Assembly: GCF_000482325.1 (NCBI RefSeq)
Contig: NZ_KI535295.1
Coordinates: 917,060 to 981,059 of the forward strand
Length of the DNA stretch: 64,000 nucleotides
Direction: 5' to 3'
Source: Bacillus sp. UNC438CL73TsuS30
Lineage (GTDB): Bacteria; Bacillota; Bacilli; Bacillales; Cytobacillaceae
Part shown: positions 33,744 to 41,535 of the stretch, piece by piece
How the letters are laid out: every line of letters begins with the position of its first letter
Numbering within the stretch: position 1 is the first letter of the stretch
Notes under the pieces: generated by a model
Seen by the model: only the letters and a program-made list of their open reading frames with translations
What the model was told of the DNA's origin: nothing
Database searches by the model: none
Made by a program: the position numbers and the translations under genes

Positions 33744-34415
33744 ATGCGTTTATTAGTTGTTGAAGATAATCTGCCATTGTTAGAGTCCATTGTTGAATTA
33801 TTGTCAGATGAATTTGAAGTTGATCAGGCATCAAATGGAGAGGATGCCTTGTTTTTAGCAAGGCAAAATATACATGATGCCATTGTTCTGGATGTAATGA
33901 TTCCCGAAATCGATGGATTCGAAGTCCTCCAGTTGATTCGCAAGGAAGGTTTGAAGACTCCGGTTCTTTTTTTAACTGCAAGGGACTCGTTAGAGGATCG
34001 CGTAAAGGGGTTGGACAGCGGCGGTGATGATTATTTAGTAAAACCCTTCCAGGCAGCTGAGTTAAAAGCGCGAATTCGTGCTTTATTAAGGCGAAGCGGC
34101 AGTCTCACTACCGATCAAACCATCAAATATCGCGGTATTGAATTGTTGGGAAAAGAAAGAGATATTCTGGTTGAAAGGGAACCAGTTAAATTAACAACAA
34201 AGCAATATGAATTATTAGAATACCTCATTCAGAATAAAGGGGCGATTTTAACAAAAGAACAAATTTATGACCGGGTGTGGGGCTTTGATTCAGACACAAC
34301 GATTGCAATTGTTGAAGTGTTTATGCACCATCTCCGCAAAAAACTGGAGCCATTCGGCTATCATTCAGATATCAAAACCATCCGCGGTGTCGGCTATATG
34401 CTGAATGAGGAGTAA
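33744..34415 (+). CDS. OmpR/PhoB-family response regulator
   Basis: A 223-residue regulator. The receiver domain has the acidic pair E7-D8, phospho-acceptor Asp50 (IVLDVMIP) and a conserved Lys in VKPF. The C-terminal winged helix ends with VEVFMHHLRKKLE...IKTIRGVGYML. It is followed 12 bases later by its histidine kinase. It probably controls the upstream efflux operon and the downstream PepSY-like gene through the TTAAG repeats found before both (inference). Confidence 0.95.
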   Translation: MRLLVVEDNLPLLESIVELLSDEFEVDQASNGEDALFLARQNIHDAIVLDVMIPEIDGFEVLQLIRKEGLKTPVLFLTARDSLEDRVKGLDSGGDDYLVKPFQAAELKARIRALLRRSGSLTTDQTIKYRGIELLGKERDILVEREPVKLTTKQYELLEYLIQNKGAILTKEQIYDRVWGFDSDTTIAIVEVFMHHLRKKLEPFGYHSDIKTIRGVGYMLNEE

Positions 34416-34427
34416 AGGGGACAGCGA

Positions 34428-35684
34428 ATGTTTCAGAAAACACATATAAGACTTACTCTGCTAAATTCTTTGGTATTTATTGTTTTAATCAGCATTCTTG
34501 GAAGCGTTATTTATTTTTATACAGAGCAAAAATTATATCAGGACGTGAACCGTTCCCTGCTGGAAACTGTGAATCATTTTCAAATTCAGCAACCTCAGCA
34601 AAAACAAGATCCGGATGGTGACGACGGTCAGAAATTTATGCACCGTGACCCGCGTATATTGACGTTAATATGGGATAAAAATAATCAACTTTTAACCGAC
34701 CAAAACAGGGAGTCAGTGCTATTTCAAGATAATGAAAAACGCATCCATCCGAAAAAATTGAATTCCTTGCAGGATGTAAATGTTGAGAAATTTTCCTATC
34801 GCTATATTGCAACAAAAATCGATGTGCCCGTTTTAGGAAAAGTAACTGTACAAGTTGTTCGGAATACCAATTCCGAGAAGGAATTATTGGACCGCCTTCA
34901 GTTAATTATGCTGATCGGCTGTGGAATTGGGGTTATTTGTGCGGTCGGCACAGGGTATTTCCTGGCTGGCAGGGCGTTGGTACCCATCAAAAATGCCTGG
35001 CAAAAACAGCAGGAATTCGTCTCAGATGCCTCTCACGAATTAAGAACACCGCTTGCGGTGATCCAGGCAAAAACAGATTTACTGTTTCGTTCCCCTCAAG
35101 CAACGATTCAAGAGAAGGTTCTCGACATTTCCACGATTTCAACGGAATCTAGGAGACTTTCGAAGCTTGTCGCCAATTTATTAACGTTGGCAAGGTCCGA
35201 TTCCAATCAAATTGAAATGAAAAAACAAAGTTTTCGCTTAGACGAATTATTAAAGGAAATTTATCAGCAGTATGAAGAATTCGTTTCTTATCAAGGGAAG
35301 AGCATACAAATGGATGCGCCGGTACCGGTTCAGTTTTTTGCCGATAAGGAAAGAATTCATCAGCTGATTGTCATTTTATTGGATAATGCGATTAAATATA
35401 CGAAAGAAGGCGGTGAGATTCAGTTGTCCTGTCAGCAAAGCCATTCTTCCATTATCCTCCAGGTAAAGGACGATGGAATCGGGATCCCCGAGGCAGACAT
35501 TCCGAAAATCTTCGACCGTTTTTACCAAAGTGATAAAGCACGTACATCTGTGGAAGGTACTGGATTGGGCTTGTCGATTGGAAAATGGATCATTGAAAAG
35601 CACCATGGAAAGACAAAAGTACAAATCGGCATTGGCAAAGGAACCACAATTGAAATTAATTTTCCTAGAACCCAGAAAAGTTGA
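34428..35684 (+). CDS. Sensor histidine kinase (HisKA, two membrane helices)
   Basis: A 418-residue kinase with an N-terminal helix, an extracellular loop of ~120 residues containing a short Gln/Asp-rich stretch, and a second helix (~residues 160-180). The phospho-acceptor is His203 in SDASHELRTPLAVIQAK. The ATPase region shows the N box (LLDNAIKYT), G1 (VKDDGIGIP) and G2 (GTGLGLSI). It has no HAMP domain visible beyond a short linker. Partner of the preceding regulator. Confidence 0.95.
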   Translation: MFQKTHIRLTLLNSLVFIVLISILGSVIYFYTEQKLYQDVNRSLLETVNHFQIQQPQQKQDPDGDDGQKFMHRDPRILTLIWDKNNQLLTDQNRESVLFQDNEKRIHPKKLNSLQDVNVEKFSYRYIATKIDVPVLGKVTVQVVRNTNSEKELLDRLQLIMLIGCGIGVICAVGTGYFLAGRALVPIKNAWQKQQEFVSDASHELRTPLAVIQAKTDLLFRSPQATIQEKVLDISTISTESRRLSKLVANLLTLARSDSNQIEMKKQSFRLDELLKEIYQQYEEFVSYQGKSIQMDAPVPVQFFADKERIHQLIVILLDNAIKYTKEGGEIQLSCQQSHSSIILQVKDDGIGIPEADIPKIFDRFYQSDKARTSVEGTGLGLSIGKWIIEKHHGKTKVQIGIGKGTTIEINFPRTQKS

Positions 35685-35702
35685 ATTGGGGTTCTTTTTT
35701 TT

Positions 35703-35737
35703 CTTAAGAAAAAGTTAAGGAAGTCCCTTCATAATAT
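35703..35737 (+). promoter_or_regulatory. Second copy of the direct-repeat regulator box and promoter
   Basis: CTTAAG (35703) and GTTAAG (35714) are 11 bases apart, with TAATAT (35732-35737) 12 bases after the second. The block TTAAG-AAAAA-GTTAAG differs from the copy at 30739 by one base. Confidence 0.6.
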
Positions 35738-35773
35738 TTTTATCCAACTGAAACGGGAAGGGAGATTTTTGCG

Positions 35774-36268
35774 ATGAAAAAAATGAGAAGAGCACATTTA
35801 TGGATTGGTTTGATTGCATCCATCTTTATTTTTATGGAATCACTTACTGGTTTGTTGATGAACGAGCCTTGGTTGATTGGACAAACTCAGGGCGAAGGGA
35901 TTCGCGGAAATTTCCAGCCTGGAGAATTCAATCAACAATATAATCAAGGGTCAAATTCACAAGGCACAGGCCAGGCTTCTGGACAACCAGGGCTGAATAA
36001 TAATGGCCAATTCCAAGGAAGGAGGGGTTTCGGTGGGGATGGCAACTTTACTCCCGGAATGTTCAAAAGAGAATCTCAAGGTATGATGGGAATAATTCGT
36101 GGACTTCATGAAGGGAGAATTGGAACAACAAACATCAAATGGCTAATTGACTTAGTTGCACTAGCATTGATGGCCCTGACAGGAACTGGAATCTATTTAT
36201 CCATTAAAGTACTTAGTGCCGAAAGAAAAGGGAAAAAACGAAGCGAAGACCCTTCCAAAGTAATGTAA
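35774..36268 (+). CDS. PepSY-associated-type membrane protein with Gln/Gly-rich loop
   Basis: A 164-residue protein with two membrane helices: an N-terminal one beginning RRAHLWIGLIASIFIFMES, which resembles the first helix of PepSY-associated proteins, and one near the C-terminus (LIDLVALALMALTGTGIYL). The extracellular loop of ~85 residues is rich in Gly, Gln and Asn and has a GLHEGRIG segment. It has its own copy of the regulator box. It may be an accessory or feedback protein of the two-component and efflux system (inference). Confidence 0.75.
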   Translation: MKKMRRAHLWIGLIASIFIFMESLTGLLMNEPWLIGQTQGEGIRGNFQPGEFNQQYNQGSNSQGTGQASGQPGLNNNGQFQGRRGFGGDGNFTPGMFKRESQGMMGIIRGLHEGRIGTTNIKWLIDLVALALMALTGTGIYLSIKVLSAERKGKKRSEDPSKVM

Positions 36269-36274
36269 GATTAG

Positions 36275-36307
36275 TAAAAAAGCTGCCATTCAGCCGGCAG
36301 CTTTTTG
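36275..36307. terminator. Bidirectional terminator after the PepSY-like gene
   Basis: AAAAAAGCTGCC pairs with GGCAGCTTTTT between convergent genes. Confidence 0.92.
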
Positions 36308-36487
36308 TTCTTTTTTCTTCACTTTGTTCCTTTTCCCAATTCTTCTAATCACATAAATTCCAGTAATTAATGCTAATAAATTCAATGAATCTCCAAAGTT
36401 AATCGTTAAGCTGAACTGATTATTCACTTTCACATCATTTTTGTTATTGTGTGTGCCAGGGGAAATCTCCTTTTCATTTTTTACCAC
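36290..36487 (-). CDS. Small single-helix membrane protein, unknown
   Basis: A 65-residue protein with a polar, Asn-rich N-terminus, one predicted membrane helix (DSLNLLALITGIYVIRRIG) and a strongly basic tail (KRNKVKKKEQK). I chose GTG at 36487, with GGAGG 7 bases ahead; ATG at 36514 has no ribosome site. The stop codon lies within the shared terminator. Function unknown. Confidence 0.6.
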   Translation of the reverse strand: MVKNEKEISPGTHNNKNDVKVNNQFSLTINFGDSLNLLALITGIYVIRRIGKRNKVKKKEQKAAG

Positions 36488-36531
36488 AAAACCACCTCCA
36501 AAGGAAAACAACATATACTAGAATAAATATG

Positions 36532-36559
36532 AAAAAAGGCTTGGTTTCATGACCAAGCC
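36532..36559 (-). terminator. Terminator of the cupredoxin gene
   Basis: GGCTTGG pairs with CCAAGCC; the minus-strand transcript then reads TTTTTT. Confidence 0.88.
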
Positions 36560-36564
36560 CAAAA

Positions 36565-37434
36565 TCATTTTACAATTACGGTCCCTTTAAACATCCCCAT
36601 TCCACAGCTAAAGGTGTATTCACCCGTTTTGGTAGGTGTAAAAGAGAGATTGGTTGTTCCAACTTTTAAATTGACATTGTTTATATTAAACTCAGGCATT
36701 GTGAAAGTAGATAAGCAGCTATTTTCTAACGGATTATCAACGATGAGCTCGACGGGAACTCCTTTTTTCACAGTGATGACGTTTGGAGAGTAGCCGTGTT
36801 CAGTGACCTTCATTTGAATCTTTGGTGTTTGTTCATTGGATACATCGACTTCCTCTTGCGTAATTGAGGCGCTGTTTTGAGCATATGCATCATCACCTAG
36901 TAATTTTACATAGTCACTCCCATACATAAATAAAAATAATGAAACTGTAACCACACCAGCAGAAACAATCGCAAAAGGAGAAATGGCCTGGGTATCGAGC
37001 GAAAATTTTTTGTTTGTTTCTACCAATACAAATAAAATAACAAGACCCATGATGATGATATATAATCCTAGCAAAATAGCAAGCATGATAATTGGATTTT
37101 CAAACTGTAGCATCACTCCGAGCATTGCCCCCATTAGCCCGCTCATTAATCCAGCAAGAGCTCCATCAAGAATTGCCATCAACCCTATCGGCTGCCCGGC
37201 CAGGAATCCAATAAAGAAACCAATAATCATACTAACGCCACTCGAAAGAAACATATCACCCGAATAAATGCCAATTAAATATCCGGATAGGAGTCCGGCC
37301 ATCATCGCCACGGCCATTGCAATCATCATGCCGGACATGCAGGTAATTTTCTTTTTCTCACGGTGAACCAGATAAAGACAATATATGGTCATGATCCACA
37401 AAACAGCAGTGGTGATTATAGATAAAATATTCAT
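36565..37434 (-). CDS. Polytopic membrane protein with C-terminal cupredoxin-like domain
   Basis: A 289-residue protein. Residues 1-175 form about six membrane helices, several rich in Gly and Met (MMIAMAVAMMAGLLSGYLIG). A linker leads to a C-terminal cupredoxin-like domain (residues ~205-289) with the segments NSCLSTFTMPEF and FSCGMGMFKG, whose Cys and Met residues are plausible copper ligands. The cupredoxin domain would face outside. It may sense, bind or move copper; the transport role is inference. Confidence 0.8.
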   Translation of the reverse strand: MNILSIITTAVLWIMTIYCLYLVHREKKKITCMSGMMIAMAVAMMAGLLSGYLIGIYSGDMFLSSGVSMIIGFFIGFLAGQPIGLMAILDGALAGLMSGLMGAMLGVMLQFENPIIMLAILLGLYIIIMGLVILFVLVETNKKFSLDTQAISPFAIVSAGVVTVSLFLFMYGSDYVKLLGDDAYAQNSASITQEEVDVSNEQTPKIQMKVTEHGYSPNVITVKKGVPVELIVDNPLENSCLSTFTMPEFNINNVNLKVGTTNLSFTPTKTGEYTFSCGMGMFKGTVIVK

Positions 37435-37566
37435 ATGTAAATTCTCCTCATATTGAGATGGGATGAAAAAATAAACAAGATAAGAATATTATAAAGGGAA
37501 TAATTGAAATGGAATTTCTTTTTTATAGGGATATTTTGAACGTTTAATGAAAACTGAAGGAAAATA

Positions 37567-37588
37567 AAAAAGACGCATAGACACGTCT
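37567..37588 (-). terminator. Weak terminator of the 43-residue gene
   Basis: AGACG pairs with CGTCT; the minus-strand transcript continues with TTTTTT. Confidence 0.5.
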
Positions 37589-37597
37589 GGAAGCCGA

Positions 37598-37729
37598 TTA
37601 TTTATCTTTTTCTTTATCGAGTGTATTTTTAAAAATCCGCTTTAATGCCTCATTTTGCATTTTTATATAGTCTAGCAGGAATTTTTTTTCTTCCTCTTCC
37701 TTTTCTAAATTATCTTGCTCCTGTTTCAC
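37598..37729 (-). CDS. Small charged protein, unknown
   Basis: A 43-residue ORF, rich in Lys and Glu and probably helical, starting MKQEQDNLEKEEEEKK. It begins at GTG with GGAGTG 7 bases ahead and is followed by a weak terminator. It has no cysteines or membrane segment. No function recognised. Confidence 0.55.
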   Translation of the reverse strand: MKQEQDNLEKEEEEKKFLLDYIKMQNEALKRIFKNTLDKEKDK

Positions 37730-37811
37730 AGAAAATCACTCCTTTTATTGCCATTTTAACCGATTTTATCAGGCTGGGAAATCCCTTCAGAAATATATTC
37801 CAAAATAGGAT

Positions 37812-37840
37812 TTGACAATTTGTGTCGAGAAATATATAAT
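37812..37840 (+). promoter_or_regulatory. Consensus sigma-A promoter of the proS T-box leader
   Basis: TTGACA at 37812-37817, exactly 17 bases, TATAAT at 37835-37840: a full consensus match. Confidence 0.9.
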
Positions 37841-37847
37841 TTTTTCA

Positions 37848-38097
37848 AAAATACTAATTGAAACATTGACGGGGACTAGTAAAATGAAGTTGTCTTATCT
37901 AGAGAGGAAACCATATGGTGGAAGGTTTCTTAAGATGGTCATTTGAACCTGCCTCTGAGTTCTGTATCGGATCCTTTTTGAAGATACACGCGGATGAATT
38001 CCGTTATCATGATGAGTGTATAAAGCATGTGCTTTATGAATTTAGGGTGGTACCGCCAAGGCCTTGGTCCCTTTTTTGGGGATTCTAGGCCTTTTTA
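37848..38097 (+). ncRNA. T-box leader, proline-specific (CCU specifier)
   Basis: The T-box sequence AGGGTGGTACCGC is at 38044-38056. The specifier loop region reads GAACCTGCCTCTGAG with the proline codon CCT at 37948-37950, in the usual place before the CTCTGAG strand, and an AGAGAG strand opposite. Uncharged tRNA-Pro should stabilise the antiterminator and allow proS expression. Confidence 0.93.
38058..38097 (+). terminator. T-box-controlled terminator
   Basis: AAGGCCTTGGTCCC pairs with GGGGATTCTAGGCCTT and is followed by a T run; the T-box sequence directly upstream can pair with its 5' side in the antiterminator form. Confidence 0.88.
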
Positions 38098-38124
38098 TAT
38101 TTAAAAATTTAATGAGGTGTCAAA

Positions 38125-39555
38125 ATGGCAAAAGAATTTGTAAAAGACATAACAGCGATGGACGAGGATTTCGCCCAATGGTATACCGATGTTGTCACAA
38201 AAGCAGACTTAATTGATTATTCCAGCGTACGCGGGTCGATGATTATTCGTCCTTATGGATATGCGTTATGGGATAATATTAAAAATGAGCTTGATCAAAA
38301 AATCAAAGAAACAGGACATGAAAATGTGTATATGCCGCTGTTTATTCCTGAAAGCCTGCTACAAAAGGAGAAGGACCATGTGGAAGGATTTGCTCCGGAA
38401 GTAGCTGTTGTCACACATGGCGGTTCTGAAGAATTAACAGAGCGATTAGTTGTACGTCCAACCTCAGAAGTTCTTTTTTGCGAACATTATAAAAATATTA
38501 TCCATTCTTATCGTGATCTGCCAAAGCTATATAACCAATGGGCAAACGTTGTACGTTGGGAAAAAACTACCCGCCCATTCTTGCGCACATTAGAGTTTTT
38601 ATGGCAGGAAGGCCACACTTGTCATGCGACTGATGAGGATGCACATGAAGAAACAACTAGAATGCTAAATGTGTATGCCGATATTTGTGAAAATATTTTG
38701 GCGATTCCGGTTGTAAAAGGTCAAAAGACAGAAAAAGAAAAGTTTGCAGGTGCGAAATTTACCTATACGATTGAAAGCTTAATGCATGACGGTAAAGCCT
38801 TACAATCAGGTACTTCCCACCATTTAGGAACAGGATTTGCGGAAGCTTTCGGTATTCAATATACCGACCAAGAAGGTAAGCTTCAGCATGTTCACCAAAC
38901 TTCATGGGGATTCACGACTCGTATTATTGGTGCTTTAATTATGGTTCACGGTGATGACCGCGGTCTAGTGATTCCGCCAAAAGCAGCACCGACTCAAGTG
39001 ATGATTGTGCCAATTGCCCAGCATAAGGAAGGCGTCCTTGATTTTGCCTATGATTTGAAGGATTCGTTGTCTAAAGTTGTCCGCGTTGGAATTGATGCTA
39101 GTGACAAGAAGCCAGGCTGGAAATTTAATGAATACGAAATGAAGGGTATTCCAGTACGATTAGAAGTTGGACCAAAAGATATCGAAAACAAGCAAGTGGT
39201 ATTGGTTAGACGCGATACTTTAGAAAAAGTTGTTGTCCCAATGGACCAATTAGAAACCAAGCTTGTTGAATTGCTTGATGATATTCAAACGAATTTATAT
39301 AACAAAGCATTGAACCACCGTGAAGAAAGGACGTCTGTTGCGTTGAATTTCGATGAATTCAAGACGACGTTAGAAACAAAAGGCGGATTTATTAAGTCCA
39401 TGTGGTGTGGTGATGTAGCTTGTGAGGAAAAAATTAAAGAAGAAACAAGTGCAACATCCAGATGTATGCCTTTCGAACAAGAGCAATTATCCGATACATG
39501 CGTATGTTGCGGCGGTAAAGCAGAAAAGATGGTGTATTGGGCAAAAGCTTATTAA
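38125..39555 (+). CDS. proS: Prolyl-tRNA synthetase, archaeal/eukaryal type (ProS type 3)
   Basis: The 476-residue class II synthetase charges tRNA-Pro. It lacks the editing insertion of bacterial-type ProRS and carries the C-terminal zinc domain of the archaeal/eukaryal type (CGDVACEEK, then C...CVCC near the end). Class II motifs are present: RPTSE, motif 2 [21 protein letters not shown] as a region, and GDDRG in motif 3. Many Bacillaceae carry this form in addition to a bacterial-type enzyme. It is controlled by the T-box leader upstream. Confidence 0.95.
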   Translation: MAKEFVKDITAMDEDFAQWYTDVVTKADLIDYSSVRGSMIIRPYGYALWDNIKNELDQKIKETGHENVYMPLFIPESLLQKEKDHVEGFAPEVAVVTHGGSEELTERLVVRPTSEVLFCEHYKNIIHSYRDLPKLYNQWANVVRWEKTTRPFLRTLEFLWQEGHTCHATDEDAHEETTRMLNVYADICENILAIPVVKGQKTEKEKFAGAKFTYTIESLMHDGKALQSGTSHHLGTGFAEAFGIQYTDQEGKLQHVHQTSWGFTTRIIGALIMVHGDDRGLVIPPKAAPTQVMIVPIAQHKEGVLDFAYDLKDSLSKVVRVGIDASDKKPGWKFNEYEMKGIPVRLEVGPKDIENKQVVLVRRDTLEKVVVPMDQLETKLVELLDDIQTNLYNKALNHREERTSVALNFDEFKTTLETKGGFIKSMWCGDVACEEKIKEETSATSRCMPFEQEQLSDTCVCCGGKAEKMVYWAKAY

Positions 39556-39562
39556 TTTTTAT

Positions 39563-39599
39563 GACTCTTCCATTATTTTTGGGAGGGTCTTTTTTTTTT
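39563..39599 (+). terminator. Terminator after proS
   Basis: GACTCTTCC pairs with GGGAGGGTC (two G-T pairs), followed by ten T. Confidence 0.9.
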
Positions 39600-39649
39600 G
39601 AAGGGGGAATTACCGTGGCGTGGCGTGGCAAATAAAAAAGCCGATGTGG

Positions 39650-39720
39650 AAAATATATTCTCGCAGGTGGTAAATAACTCAGGAAAGTGGAAAATATAAA
39701 AGGATAACTGGGAAATACAC
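39650..39720. repeat. GTGGAAAATAT-type short repeats before the NERD remnant
   Basis: GTGGAAAATAT occurs twice (near 39656 and 39697) with related GGTGGTAAATAA and AACTGGGAAATA words between and after. This resembles the degenerate repeats at 2290-2395 read on the other strand. It abuts the broken 5' end of the NERD remnant. Confidence 0.4.
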
Positions 39721-40073
39721 GCCTATTACTAGCTAATCATATACCAGAGGATCCCGATATTCTTGCATACTTTGATCTTTCTATAGAAGATATCCAAACT
39801 GGTGTACATTGTCTCATTACAGACAGTAATTTTATCGGTATGGAATATCGCTACGGAACCTGGTGCTGTCCAAAATGTGGAACTCGGTCAAAAGATGCCC
39901 ATATCCAAGCTGTCCAAGACTATTTTCTTCTCATTAAACCTTCCATCACGAACTCAGAACTTCGAAACTTTTTACATATCGATTCCATAAAAATTGCAAA
40001 TAAAATTCTAAAGTCAATGAGTTTACCTTATTCCGGGAAAAACAAGGGAAGAGTATATTATAAACCAAAGTAA
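39708..40073 (+). pseudogene. 3' remnant of a NERD-domain (nuclease-related) protein gene
   Basis: The frame is open from 39708 to the stop at 40071-40073 with no usable start codon before 39840. It reads LLLANHIPEDPDILAYFDLS..., then GTWCCPKCGTRSKDAHIQAV and a helical tail ending GKNKGRVYYKPK, which I recognise as the zinc-knuckle and C-terminal part of Bacillus NERD-domain proteins. The ~200-residue NERD nuclease domain is absent. One CxxC of the expected pair has decayed (CLIT). It is a truncated relic, bounded upstream by short repeats. Confidence 0.72.
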
Positions 40074-40132
40074 TTAAAAGGATTTTCCCCTCCATCCACC
40101 GAATTAATTACCATTGAAAGGGGACATCAAAA

Positions 40133-40693
40133 ATGAAACCAATCCTACTAGATTTTCCAGAACAAATATACACAGAAAGATTACATATCAGAATGCCGCT
40201 CCCCGGAGATGGAAAACTCGTTTACGTAGCAACACAGGCATCAATTAATGAACTAAAGCCATGGATGCCGTGGGCACACAAAAATCAAACCGAAGAAGAT
40301 GTTGAAATCAATATCCGTGATGCACATGCCAAATTCTTAACCCGCGAGGATTTAAGGCTTCATCTTTTCGATAAAGAAACAGGTGAATTTATCGGGTCAT
40401 CTGGATTACATAGAATCAATTGGACCGTACCCAAATTTGAAATTGGTTATTGGATTGATACCCGTTACAGTCGAAGGGGGTATATAATCGAAGCAGTGCA
40501 AGGAATTACCGAATTTGCATTTACTAAGCTAAAGGCGAAACGGATAGAAATCCGCTGTGACACCAAAAATACAAAAAGCCGCGCCATCCCTGAAAAATTA
40601 GGTTTTACTTTAGAAGGTATTTTAAAAAATGACGCCTTATCCGGTGATGGGAAAGAACTTAGAGACACTTGCGTATTTGCAAAAATAAGATAA
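40133..40693 (+). CDS. GNAT acetyltransferase, RimJ/RimL type
   Basis: A 186-residue acetyltransferase of the ribosomal-protein-serine/alanine acetyltransferase group. TERLHIRMPLPGDG near the start and IGYWIDTRYSRRGYIIEAVQ at the acetyl-CoA loop are typical. The loop reads RRGYI where the family usually has GKGYM or GQGIA. Ribosome site AAAGGGG ahead of ATG. The true substrate may be a small molecule. Confidence 0.88.
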   Translation: MKPILLDFPEQIYTERLHIRMPLPGDGKLVYVATQASINELKPWMPWAHKNQTEEDVEINIRDAHAKFLTREDLRLHLFDKETGEFIGSSGLHRINWTVPKFEIGYWIDTRYSRRGYIIEAVQGITEFAFTKLKAKRIEIRCDTKNTKSRAIPEKLGFTLEGILKNDALSGDGKELRDTCVFAKIR

Positions 40694-40702
40694 GGAACAA
40701 GA

Positions 40703-40730
40703 AGCATCTGCAAACAGCAGGTGCTCTTTT
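40703..40730. terminator. Bidirectional terminator
   Basis: AGCATCTGC pairs with GCAGGTGCT (one G-T pair) and is followed by CTTTT, between convergent genes. Confidence 0.82.
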
Positions 40731-40733
40731 CCA

Positions 40734-41351
40734 TCAAAAAATATACTTCTCCAAATAATATTTCGTAATCGCTAAATACTCTCTCGTATAAGATTTCAAA
40801 ACAGCAGATGCAGGTGTTTTGGCTGCTAGCCCATAAACATTTAGCTTCTGATCACGGGCCATACCAAGTGAACGGTAAACATGGAAAGTATTGGTTACCA
40901 GAATGCCGGTATTGGCACTCGAAGGAATTAGCCTTTTCGAAAACTGAATATTTTCATATGTGGTTGTCGAATGATTTTCTAAAATTATTCGTGTTTCCTC
41001 AATTCCCCTTTGCATTAATCCTATTTTTATCGCTTTGGCTTCAGATATTTTTTCCCCTGGACCTAATCCACCAGAGGCAATTACGATCGTGTCTTTGTTT
41101 TTTATTAAATAGTTGGCTGCAGCCGCAATTCGATATTTTAACGCGAGGGAAGGAACAGTTCCTTTCACTCTTGCCCCTAGAACAATCACATAATCTGCAT
41201 TCTTAGGAACGAAAGTATGACTGGATTGAGTTATCTTAAATTGTAAAATTGCTAAATAAATGACACCAGTGACAAAAATAAATACTAAAAAAATGAAAAA
41301 TTTTTTATTCATGTTTTTTATTCCGTTTCCACTATTATTTGGTAAATGCAC
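40734..41351 (-). CDS. YdcF/SanA-type membrane-anchored DUF218 protein
   Basis: A 205-residue protein with one N-terminal membrane helix (FFIFLVFIFVTGVIYLAIL) and an extracellular DUF218 domain: YVIVLGARVKG, IVIASGGLGPGEKISEA, and ENHSTTTYEN are the family's conserved strands. Such proteins are linked to envelope integrity and antibiotic exclusion in other bacteria. GTG at 41351 follows GGAAGAAGG closely; ATG at 41312, starting MNKKFFIF, is an equally plausible start. Confidence 0.86.
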   Translation of the reverse strand: MHLPNNSGNGIKNMNKKFFIFLVFIFVTGVIYLAILQFKITQSSHTFVPKNADYVIVLGARVKGTVPSLALKYRIAAAANYLIKNKDTIVIASGGLGPGEKISEAKAIKIGLMQRGIEETRIILENHSTTTYENIQFSKRLIPSSANTGILVTNTFHVYRSLGMARDQKLNVYGLAAKTPASAVLKSYTREYLAITKYYLEKYIF

Positions 41352-41444
41352 AAGGCCTTCTTCCTTAAATTCTACATAAAAATACCAATTTTGGGAACAA
41401 AAGAGTACTGTTTGAATTTTTAAATTACGATTCAGCTTTTTATG

Positions 41445-41487
41445 TGTGATTTAAATCACTTTATTCATATGAAAAATTTCATATAAT
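41445..41487 (+). promoter_or_regulatory. FNR-like site and promoter of the first flavohaemoglobin gene
   Basis: TGTGATTTAAATCACT at 41445-41460 matches the Bacillus FNR consensus TGTGA-N6-TCACA in 9 of 10 fixed bases. A perfect TATAAT lies at 41482-41487, so the site centre (41452.5) would be at about -41.5, the position of class II activators. Confidence 0.7.
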
Positions 41488-41535
41488 CACAGTGGGATTA
41501 GAGATAACCGTAAAAAACGTGAGGAGTGTTTGAAA

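Noticed and set aside
39802-40073. Short ORFs starting at 39802 or 39840 as intact genes
   Set aside because: The 39840 frame continues open upstream with recognisable NERD C-terminal sequence and no start, so it is a truncated relic; 39802 is an overlapping shadow.
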